Source of the DNA: Candidatus Krumholzibacteriia bacterium
GTDB taxonomy: Bacteria > Krumholzibacteriota > Krumholzibacteriia > LZORAL124-64-63
Reading direction: 5' to 3'
Assembly (NCBI GenBank): GCA_014859985.1
Contig: JACZKN010000201.1
Location: forward strand, 1 to 6,056
Length of the DNA: 6,056 nt
The notes below the pieces were generated by a model. The model was not told the origin of the DNA and did not search any database. It was given only the letters and a program-made list of their open reading frames with translations. A program made the position numbers and the translations under genes. Positions 1 through 4,312 of the stretch are shown piece after piece. Position 1 is the first letter of the stretch. The number at the start of each line of letters is the position of its first letter.

Positions 1-262
1 CTGGTGCCGTTGGCGGCTTCCGCCCCCACCTTGTCCTTGTAGAGCTCCCAGGACTTCTTGATCTCCGGGCCCATCGCCTGCACGAGGTTGCCCTCCCGCA
101 GCGCGGCATCCCGCTGGTCTCGGACATCCTGGTCTACAACCGCGACCAGCGGGATGCCGCGCTGCGGGAGGGCAACCTCGTGCAGGCGATGGGCCCGGAG
201 ATCAAGAAGTCCTGGGAGCTCTACAAGGACAAGGTGGGGGCGGAAGCCGCCAACGGCACCAG
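1..262. repeat. Perfect 119-bp inverted repeat (fold-back) at window edge
   Basis: Bases 1-119 are the exact reverse complement of 144-262, checked block by block with no mismatch. After one mismatch (120/143), three more bases pair (121-123 with 140-142), leaving a 16-nt loop. The repeat begins at base 1, so it may continue to the left. The right arm is coding on the plus strand and continues smoothly into unique sequence that ends at a stop at 317, so the right arm is the genuine orientation and the left arm is the copy. A perfect, short-spaced palindrome at a sequence end is typical of a chimeric fold-back from amplification, library preparation or assembly. A real genomic palindrome is possible but less likely, since such palindromes are unstable. 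Confidence 0.95.
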
Positions 263-317
263 CCATTTCCGCGACGCGTTGAACGAGATCCTCGCCGAAG
301 GCGAGAAGGTCTTCTAG
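120..317 (+). CDS. Unrecognised protein, C-terminal fragment (5' end lost at fold-back)
   Basis: An open frame reads through the spacer (SDILVYNR) and the right arm of the inverted repeat, then unique sequence, to TAG at 315-317. The visible 65-residue tail is charged and probably helical, with segments such as RDQRDAALREGNLVQAMG and HFRDALNEILAEGEKVF. The frame stays open to the left, but there it is the antisense of its own right arm, so anything before about base 120 should not be trusted as protein. No family was recognised. The first in-frame ATG (189) lies inside the helical stretch and is probably not the start. Codon use matches the neighbouring genes, which supports a real gene. It converges on the hypothetical gene ending at 409, with a strong hairpin between them. 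Confidence 0.6.
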   Translation, partial: SDILVYNRDQRDAALREGNLVQAMGPEIKKSWELYKDKVGAEAANGTSHFRDALNEILAEGEKVF

Positions 318-353
318 CCGGGACCGTCTCCTGAGGTCCGGCGCCGGGGGCTG

Positions 354-388
354 CACCGGGCGCGGTCCCGTCGGGGCCGCGCCCGGTG
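354..388. terminator. Strong GC hairpin between convergent genes, probable bidirectional terminator
   Basis: CACCGGGCGCGG (354-365) pairs perfectly with CCGCGCCCGGTG (377-388). The inner bases can add CCC/GGG and a U-G wobble, giving about 16 bp around a 3-nt loop. It lies between two convergent stops (317 and 409), where a shared terminator is expected. No T-run follows on either strand, so it is not a textbook intrinsic terminator; in very GC-rich genomes such hairpins may act with Rho or as 3'-end stabilisers. The structure is directly visible; the role is inferred. Confidence 0.6.
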
Positions 389-408
389 GCGTTCCGCGGT
401 GGCGGCGG

Positions 409-852
409 TCATTCCCGCCAGCGGGTCTTGCTGATCTCGCCCAGGATCTCGTCGATCTGCTGGCGCACCCGCACGTTGTGGTCCTCCTCGAACAGCGCCT
501 GCTTGACGCGCCCCTGGGCGTCCTTCTTCACGTAGCGCAGGGCCTGCAGGTCGGCCATGGACATCAGGATGTCCTTGCTGACGCGCACCTCGAGCGGGTC
601 GCCGTCCTGGTTGGCGGCGGGGTTGTGGAACGGGTGCATGCCGTTGCCCCAGCCGTGGACCACCATGGAGCACAGCAGGGCCCGGAAGGTGTTCTGCCCC
701 TGCACCGTGTCGAGGTCGAAGCTGCCGCCCACCCGCTCGGTGACGCTGTCGATCACGGCGCAGAGCTTGGCCACCAGGGCGCCGTCCACCTCCAACTGCA
801 ACAGGCGGGCGAACATGGTCCTGAGGATGCGGTCGGTGTTGGTGGTGGTCAT
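409..852 (-). CDS. Hypothetical 147-residue protein
   Basis: The start is ATG at 852-850 and the stop TGA at 411-409. This start has an AGGAG ribosome site a few bases upstream, whereas the longer frame reaching 1086 would cross the probable promoter and leader. The protein (MTTTNTDRILRTMFARLLQL...) is soluble, with no signal peptide or membrane segment. It has a helical N-terminus, a central segment VVHGWGNGMHPFHN rich in Gly, His, Trp and Asn, and a charged C-terminal helix (VRQQIDEILGEISKTRWRE). No family was recognised. The two central histidines could suggest metal or ligand binding, but this is not demonstrable. It is transcribed away from the MglA-like gene across a 248-bp region holding sigma-54-type elements, so the two may be co-regulated. 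A hairpin lies in its probable leader (896-918). Confidence 0.85.
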   Translation of the reverse strand: MTTTNTDRILRTMFARLLQLEVDGALVAKLCAVIDSVTERVGGSFDLDTVQGQNTFRALLCSMVVHGWGNGMHPFHNPAANQDGDPLEVRVSKDILMSMADLQALRYVKKDAQGRVKQALFEEDHNVRVRQQIDEILGEISKTRWRE

Positions 853-895
853 CTGGTCGCTCCTGGTGCGCGGGTGGCCGCAGAATGCCCGATCC

Positions 896-918
896 GGCCC
901 CGGAATCCGTTCCGGGCC
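896..918. promoter_or_regulatory. Inverted repeat: possible activator site or leader hairpin
   Basis: CCGGAA-TCCG-TTCCGG (900-915) is a perfect 6-bp dyad with a 4-nt centre. It extends with one bulged C to GGCC/GGCC at 896-918. It lies about 102-124 bp upstream of the rightward sigma-54 promoter (1020), within the usual range for enhancer-binding activator sites. It also falls in the probable 5' leader of the leftward hypothetical gene, where it would form an RNA hairpin. The dyad is visible; either role is inferred. Confidence 0.4.
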
Positions 919-948
919 GGGAGCAGGGGGTGTCCTGGCCTGCCGGTA

Positions 949-964
949 AGCAATTAGCTTGCCC
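949..964 (-). promoter_or_regulatory. Weak sigma-54-like -24/-12 element for the hypothetical gene
   Basis: On the minus strand the sequence reads GGGCAAG-CTAA-TTGCT, compared with the sigma-54 consensus TGGCACG-N4-TTGC(A/T). The GG and GC dinucleotides have the required 10-base separation and the -12 half is exact. Two positions of the -24 half differ. Transcription would start near 938, giving a leader of about 86 nt before the ATG at 852. The site overlaps a small AT-richer dyad (GGTAAGC-AATTA-GCTTGCC, 945-963), so it could instead be an operator. Confidence 0.35.
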
Positions 965-981
965 AATGCTGCGCCGGCCGA

Positions 982-992
982 GGGGGTCCCCC
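982..992. promoter_or_regulatory. GGGGG-T-CCCCC palindrome in divergent control region
   Basis: An 11-base odd palindrome lies between the two divergent sigma-54-like elements. It could be half of a protein site or a small hairpin. In GC-rich DNA such a short palindrome may be chance, so this is a low-confidence note. Confidence 0.2.
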
Positions 993-1019
993 GAAAAGGC
1001 AAAACCCTCCGCAAGAGCG

Positions 1020-1035
1020 TGGCACACCGCTTGCA
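1020..1035 (+). promoter_or_regulatory. Sigma-54 (-24/-12) promoter for the MglA-like gene
   Basis: The sequence TGGCAC-A-CCGC-TTGCA matches the RpoN consensus TGGCACG-N4-TTGC(A/T) at all positions but one, including the invariant GG and GC at exactly 10 bases apart. It faces the MglA-like gene. The predicted transcription start is near 1046, giving a leader of about 55 nt before the TTG start at 1101. Sigma-54 promoters need an AAA+ enhancer-binding activator, usually bound 80-150 bp upstream; the dyad at 900-915 is suitably placed. No activator gene is present in the window. Confidence 0.65.
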
Positions 1036-1100
1036 GTTGCTGTGGGGACAATACCGCCCTGGCGCAAAGCGCCATCGGCCAACCACGTGAGGTCGTAACC

Positions 1101-1904
1101 TTGCCCCAGTCCACCCAGACCGCCGTCAGGACCTGCCGCCTGCTCTACTACGGGCCGGCGGGGGTCGGCAAGCGCGAGAACCTGAGCGTGGTCCACCGCA
1201 CGATCCCGCCGGAGAGCCGCCTGCAGGTGCCCGTCGAGGATCCGGAGCGGCAGATCGCGTTCCAGTTCCGCCGTCCCGGCGAGGAGCCGTGGCACGTGTA
1301 CGTGCAGGCGGTGGACGCGGGCCGGGAGCGTCCGCGCCTGCCCGGCACCGAACTGGCGCCGCCGTTCGACGCCATCGTCTTTACCATCGACTCGGGGGCT
1401 GCCCACCTGGACCAGAGCCTGGCCGCTTTCGAGTCCCTGAAGATGTACCTGGACAGCTGGGGCCTGGACCTGATGGACGTGCCGGTGGTCCTGCAGTACA
1501 ACCGGCGCGGGGCCCCCGACACCCTGCCGGTGGACCGCCTGGAGAGCCTGCTGAACCCCTGGGGCATGCTGGCGTTCCCGGCCGACTCGTCCCGGGGCGA
1601 GGGGGTGCGCGAGACCCTGAAATCGATCCTCGGCCTGGCGCTGAACCACGTGGCCAGCCGCCCGACGGCGACGGCGGGGACGCCGCAGCCGCAGCCGGCG
1701 GGCATGGGGCTGCAGCTGGAGTACGGTCCGCCCACGCCGGGTACCGAGATCAAGCCGGAGACCGCGGCCCGCGGCCGGGCGATCCTGAACGAACTCAGCC
1801 CGCCGGTGGTGGTGCCGGTGCGCATCCCCCGCCGGCTGGCCGCCGGTCGGGGTCCCCTGCGGCTGCTGCTCGAGGTGGAACTGACCGACGACGACGACGT
1901 CTGA
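1101..1904 (+). CDS. MglA/Ras-like GTPase-fold protein with degenerate G motifs
   Basis: The 267-residue protein resembles MglA-type bacterial small GTPases: CRLLYYGPAGVGK at the P-loop (18-24), FDAIVFTIDS (Asp97) where MglA has GVVFVADS, LQYN (131-134) where MglA has VQYNKRD, and LLNPWG. Key residues are altered. The P-loop is GKRE (Arg25) instead of GK(S/T), removing the Mg-coordinating hydroxyl. The MglA PGQ switch is replaced by VDAGRE (71-76). The base-specificity NKxD is N134-R-R-G137. It may therefore bind nucleotide poorly or not at all and act as a structural pseudo-GTPase. The GTPase fold ends near residue 186; a Pro/Gly-rich linker follows, then a C-terminal segment (234-267, VVVPVRIPRR to DDDDV). 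TTG 1101 was chosen because GAGG (1089-1092) lies 8 nt upstream and MglA proteins start just before the P-loop; the frame is open back to ATG 885 but looks non-coding. No roadblock/MglB partner is adjacent. Confidence 0.82.
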   Translation: MPQSTQTAVRTCRLLYYGPAGVGKRENLSVVHRTIPPESRLQVPVEDPERQIAFQFRRPGEEPWHVYVQAVDAGRERPRLPGTELAPPFDAIVFTIDSGAAHLDQSLAAFESLKMYLDSWGLDLMDVPVVLQYNRRGAPDTLPVDRLESLLNPWGMLAFPADSSRGEGVRETLKSILGLALNHVASRPTATAGTPQPQPAGMGLQLEYGPPTPGTEIKPETAARGRAILNELSPPVVVPVRIPRRLAAGRGPLRLLLEVELTDDDDV

Positions 1905-1939
1905 TTCCCGCCGGATCCGCCCTGGCCTCGCAGCCGGCG

Positions 1940-1968
1940 TTGACCGGCCCGGGCGCCTGCGCTACCCT
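1940..1968 (+). promoter_or_regulatory. Sigma-70-like promoter predicting a leaderless TPR mRNA
   Basis: TTGACC (1940-1945), a spacer of exactly 17 bases, and TACCCT (1963-1968) form a -35/-10 pair; the -10 keeps the key T, A and final T of TATAAT. The -10 ends 6 bases before the ATG at 1975, so the expected transcription start is the A of the start codon or very near it. No ribosome site precedes that ATG, which fits a leaderless transcript. Confidence 0.45.
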
Positions 1969-1974
1969 GCCGCC

Positions 1975-2844
1975 ATGACTACCGACCATGCCGCAGCCGA
2001 GCGGGGCGACGCCGCGCGCCCCTCGGGCCAGGAGATCTTCGTCGCGGGCCGGCAGGCCGAGCAGACCGGCCGTCTCGAGCAGGCGCGCCACGCCTACGAG
2101 TCGGCCGTGGCCGCCGGGCCGCAGCGTGCGGACTGGCACTACCGGCTGGGCTGCGTGTGCCTGAAGCTCGCGGACCCGGTGTCGGCGGAGAATGCCTTCC
2201 GGCGCGCGCTGGACCTGGAGCCGTCGTCGGCCACGACCCTGACGAACCTGGGCGTGGCCCTGGACCGGCAAGGCCGGCGCGACGAGGCCGTGCGCGCCTA
2301 CCGGCGCTCGCTGCAGCACGGCGGCACGGCGGTGGCCCACCACAACCTCGGTTCGATCCACGCCGAGGAGGGCCGCACCGACGAGGCCGTGCGTTCCTTC
2401 GCGGCCGCGATCGCCCTGGCCCCGGACGCGGAGGCCTACCTGAACCTGGGCCTGGTGCACGTGGCGCGGGGCGACCATGCCGAGGCCCTGGCCTGCTTCG
2501 AGCGCAGCGTCGTCTGCGAACCCGGGTTCGCCCTGGGGCACTACCACGCGGCCCTCTGCCTGAAGAAGACCGGTCGCTACGCCGAGGCCTGCCGGGGCTT
2601 CGACCGGGCCTGGTCCCTGGACGCCCGCCTGGCGCGGGTGCCGTTCCACCGGGGCACCTGCCTGCACAAGCTCGAGCGCTACGAGGAAGCCCGAAGCAGC
2701 CTGGAACAGGCCCTGGAGTTCTTTCCCGACGACGGGCGCGTCCACTACCAGCTGGCTGTGACCTGCGACGCCCTCGGCCTGCCCCAGGAAGCCCGCGGCC
2801 ACTACGGCCGCGCCCGGGCCCTGGGGCCGGACGGCCGCACCTGA
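1975..2844 (+). CDS. Tetratricopeptide repeat protein (eight TPRs)
   Basis: The 289-residue protein is almost entirely TPR solenoid. About eight units of 32-34 residues start near 18, 52, 86, 120, 152, 186, 220 and 254, with repeated signatures such as YRLGCVCLKLADPVSAENAF, NLGVALDRQGRRDEAVRAY and NLGLVHVARGDHAEALACF, and helix-ending prolines (EPSS, APDA, EPGF). It is a protein-protein interaction scaffold; no enzymatic domain is visible. There is no signal peptide or transmembrane segment, so it is likely cytoplasmic; the first 17 residues are a short polar lead. It is unusually Cys-rich for such a protein (Cys60, 62, 174, 181, 195, 206, 229, 264), with no obvious metal site. It starts 70 bp after the MglA-like gene on the same strand and may be co-transcribed with it, but it also has its own promoter-like sequence. 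No good Shine-Dalgarno precedes the ATG. The partner is unknown. Confidence 0.92.
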   Translation: MTTDHAAAERGDAARPSGQEIFVAGRQAEQTGRLEQARHAYESAVAAGPQRADWHYRLGCVCLKLADPVSAENAFRRALDLEPSSATTLTNLGVALDRQGRRDEAVRAYRRSLQHGGTAVAHHNLGSIHAEEGRTDEAVRSFAAAIALAPDAEAYLNLGLVHVARGDHAEALACFERSVVCEPGFALGHYHAALCLKKTGRYAEACRGFDRAWSLDARLARVPFHRGTCLHKLERYEEARSSLEQALEFFPDDGRVHYQLAVTCDALGLPQEARGHYGRARALGPDGRT

Positions 2845-2867
2845 TCCCCACCACCGCCGCACCAGCC

Positions 2868-2885
2868 GGACGCCTGCCGGCGTCC
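2868..2885 (+). promoter_or_regulatory. Hairpin just upstream of the uppP ribosome site
   Basis: GGACGCC (2868-2874) and GGCGTCC (2879-2885) form a perfect 7-bp stem with a TGCC loop. It lies in the 60-bp gap between the TPR gene and uppP, 4 bases before the AAGGAG site. It could weaken read-through from the TPR gene, stabilise the transcript end or modulate uppP translation. No T-run follows, so a simple intrinsic terminator is unlikely. Confidence 0.4.
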
Positions 2886-2904
2886 ACCGAAGGAGCCCGC
2901 GACC

Positions 2905-3714
2905 ATGCCCGAGTTCGTCTCCATGCTCATCCTTGCCGTGGTGCAGGGGCTGACCGAGTTCCTGCCCGTCAGCAGTTCGGGCCACCTGGTCCTGTTCCAG
3001 GCCCTGCTGGGCACCCGGGAGGGCGACGTCTTCTTCGACGTCATCCTGCACCTGGGCACCCTGGGCTCGGTGCTGGTGGTCTACCGGCGCGAGGCGGCGA
3101 GGCTGCTGCGGCTGGACCGGCCGGCCCTGGGCTACCTGGCGAGCCTGGCCGTGGGCACCCTGCCCGCCGTCGCGGTGGGGCTGCTGGCCAAGGACGCCAT
3201 CGAGGCCGTGTTCGCGTCGCCGACCTTCGCGGCCGCGGGGCTGCTGCTGACGGCGGCGGTGCTGGTCTCGACCCGGGCGGCCCGGCCGGCCCCGGCCGTG
3301 CCGGGCAGGACGGATGAGCCCTGGGAGCCCCGGCCGGTGGCGTCCTGGCGGGCCCTGGTGATCGGCTGCGCCCAGGCCGTGGCCATCCTGCCGGGGGTCA
3401 GCCGCGCCGGCTCGACCATCGCCGCCAGCCTGTGGACGGGCCTGGAACGGGCCGAGGCGGCCCGCTTCAGTTTTTTGCTGTCGGTGCCGGCGATCCTGGG
3501 AGCCCTGGTCCTGCACCTGGCCGACGGGACGGGGCGGGCCTCGGCGGTCTCGCCGACGGAGTTGGCGTCCCTGGCGGCGGCCGCCGTGGCGGCCTTCGCG
3601 GTCGGCCTGCTGGCCATCCGCTGGACGGCCCTGGCGGTGGTGCAGGCGCACTTCTGGAAGTTCAGCGGCTACTGCCTGGTGGTGGGGGTGGTCGTGCTGC
3701 TGGTGCTGCGCTGA
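2905..3714 (+). CDS. uppP: Undecaprenyl-diphosphatase (BacA/UppP family)
   Basis: This integral inner-membrane enzyme removes a phosphate from undecaprenyl pyrophosphate to regenerate the C55-P lipid carrier used for peptidoglycan, O-antigen and other envelope polymers; family members confer bacitracin tolerance. Both family motifs are present. QGLTEFLPVSSSGH (14-27) holds Glu18, Ser24 and His27, matching E. coli Glu21, Ser27 and His30. The second motif, PGVSRAGST (163-171), holds Arg167, matching Arg174. E. coli Glu17 is Gln14 here, a common variant. The conserved segment FSFLLSVPAILGA follows, and several hydrophobic membrane segments span the protein. At 269 residues it is close to the 273 of E. 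coli. The start is supported by AAGGAG (2890-2895) 9 nt upstream. It lies 60 bp after the TPR gene, on the same strand, and its stop is 7 bp from the convergent response-regulator stop. Confidence 0.97.
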   Translation: MPEFVSMLILAVVQGLTEFLPVSSSGHLVLFQALLGTREGDVFFDVILHLGTLGSVLVVYRREAARLLRLDRPALGYLASLAVGTLPAVAVGLLAKDAIEAVFASPTFAAAGLLLTAAVLVSTRAARPAPAVPGRTDEPWEPRPVASWRALVIGCAQAVAILPGVSRAGSTIAASLWTGLERAEAARFSFLLSVPAILGALVLHLADGTGRASAVSPTELASLAAAAVAAFAVGLLAIRWTALAVVQAHFWKFSGYCLVVGVVVLLVLR

Positions 3715-3721
3715 AACGGGG

Positions 3722-4099
3722 TCAGGCCTGGGGTGCGGCCGCCAGGAGCCGGCCGAGGGTCTCCTGCACCCGCTCGTGGTCGAAGGGCTTGATGATGAAG
3801 TCGCGCGCGCCCGCTTTCACGGCGGCCAGCACCTGGTCCTTCTGGCCCAGGGCGCAGATCATGACGACCCTGGCGCCGGGATCGTCGTCGATGATGGCCC
3901 GCAGGGCCTCGGTGCCGTCGAGGTTGGGCATGGTGATGTCCATGAGCACCAGGTCGGGGCGCGTCCGGCGCCAGGCGGCGATGGCCTCGAAGCCGTCCCC
4001 GGCCTCGCCGGCCACGACCAGGCCCATCTCCTGGACGATCTCCCTGAGCATCAACCGCATGAACTCGGCGTCATCCACGATGAGGACGGTGCTGCCCAA
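3722..4099 (-). CDS. CheY-like single-domain response regulator
   Basis: The 125-residue protein is a lone receiver domain with no output domain, so it should signal by protein-protein contact, as CheY or relay receivers do. The acidic pocket is Asp9-Asp10, the phosphoacceptor is Asp54 (LVLMDITMPNLDG) and the conserved lysine is Lys104 (IIKPF). The switch Ser/Thr on strand 4 is Cys82 (VVMICALGQKD), where relatives usually read S-A-x-G-Q; this is unusual. The start is TTG at 4099-4097, supported by GGAGG (4110-4106) 6 nt upstream; no ATG lies nearer than codon 14. The cognate kinase is not in the window. It ends 7 bp from uppP in convergent orientation, with no terminator between, and shares the 4100-4312 control region with the divergent DUF4139 gene. 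Confidence 0.95.
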   Translation of the reverse strand: MGSTVLIVDDAEFMRLMLREIVQEMGLVVAGEAGDGFEAIAAWRRTRPDLVLMDITMPNLDGTEALRAIIDDDPGARVVMICALGQKDQVLAAVKAGARDFIIKPFDHERVQETLGRLLAAAPQA

Positions 4100-4158
4100 G
4101 ACCTACCTCCGGCGGGGCGGTCGCCCGGGGGACCGGCGGCGGAAAATCCGGCACCGGG

Positions 4159-4171
4159 ACCGCATTGCGGT
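4159..4171. promoter_or_regulatory. Small dyad ACCGC-ATT-GCGGT upstream of the response regulator
   Basis: This perfect 5-bp inverted repeat has a 3-base centre and lies in AT-richer DNA, 60 bp upstream of the response-regulator start. It is a plausible operator or minor hairpin. It is short enough to be chance. Confidence 0.25.
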
Positions 4172-4187
4172 GTTTCTCTACGTTGTC

Positions 4188-4246
4188 GTCCGACCACATT
4201 GTCCGACCACATTGTCCGACCACGATGTCCGACCACGATGTCCGAC
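4188..4246. repeat. 13-bp tandem repeat array, A-A-B-B plus partial unit
   Basis: Four head-to-tail 13-bp units start at 4188, 4201, 4214 and 4227: GTCCGACCACATT twice, then GTCCGACCACGAT twice, then a partial GTCCGAC (4240-4246). The period is not a multiple of 3, so it is not a coding repeat. The GTCCGAC core is nearly self-complementary. The array fills the middle of the divergent region between the response regulator and the DUF4139 gene. It could be a cluster of regulator sites or a minisatellite. TTGTCC at each A-type boundary lies 16 bases before CACGAT in a B unit (4199/4221 and 4212/4234), which could give weak overlapping -35/-10 pairs facing right. Confidence 0.9.
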
Positions 4247-4280
4247 AGGGTTGGGATCGACCCGGGACGGATGCGCTTTA

Positions 4281-4298
4281 GCAGGACGTTTTTCCTGC
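4281..4298 (+). promoter_or_regulatory. Leader hairpin next to the DUF4139 ribosome site
   Basis: GCAGGA (4281-4286) pairs with TCCTGC (4293-4298) around a 6-base CGTTTT loop. The stem ends 3 bases before the GAAGGA ribosome site (4301-4306). It may influence translation of the downstream gene or transcript stability. The hairpin is visible; the effect is not demonstrable. Confidence 0.35.
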
Positions 4299-4312
4299 GG
4301 GAAGGAAACATG

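Noticed and set aside
1..262. Insertion sequence ends or linear-replicon telomere
   Set aside because: There is no transposase, target duplication or covalently closed end context. The arms are coding sequence of one gene and its reverse copy, which fits a fold-back artefact better.
853..1086. Longer minus-strand start for the hypothetical protein (to 1086)
   Set aside because: It would cover the control region and its translation is Pro/Arg-rich without character. ATG 852 has an AGGAG site.
885..1100. Longer N-terminus for the MglA-like protein from ATG 885 or 966
   Set aside because: The added residues look non-coding, cross the sigma-54 promoter and a dyad, and would put about 70 unrelated residues before a P-loop that normally lies near the N-terminus. 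TTG 1101 has GAGG 8 nt upstream.
1101..1904. Calling the MglA-like gene a pseudogene
   Set aside because: The frame is intact over 267 codons, has a ribosome site and a strong promoter, and the changes are confined to active-site motifs.
1795..3651. 618-codon open frame on the minus strand across the TPR and uppP genes
   Set aside because: It is antisense to two clear genes with recognisable families. Its translation is low-complexity Gly/Arg/Gln/His-rich, as expected from the complement of GC-rich codons.
4188..4246. CRISPR array
   Set aside because: Units are 13 bp, directly adjacent, with no spacers, and no cas gene is in the window.
3776..4312. Upstream extension of the DUF4139 frame
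   Set aside because: It is antisense to the response regulator and then passes through the 13-bp repeats. A signal peptide begins exactly at 4310/4313 behind a ribosome site.
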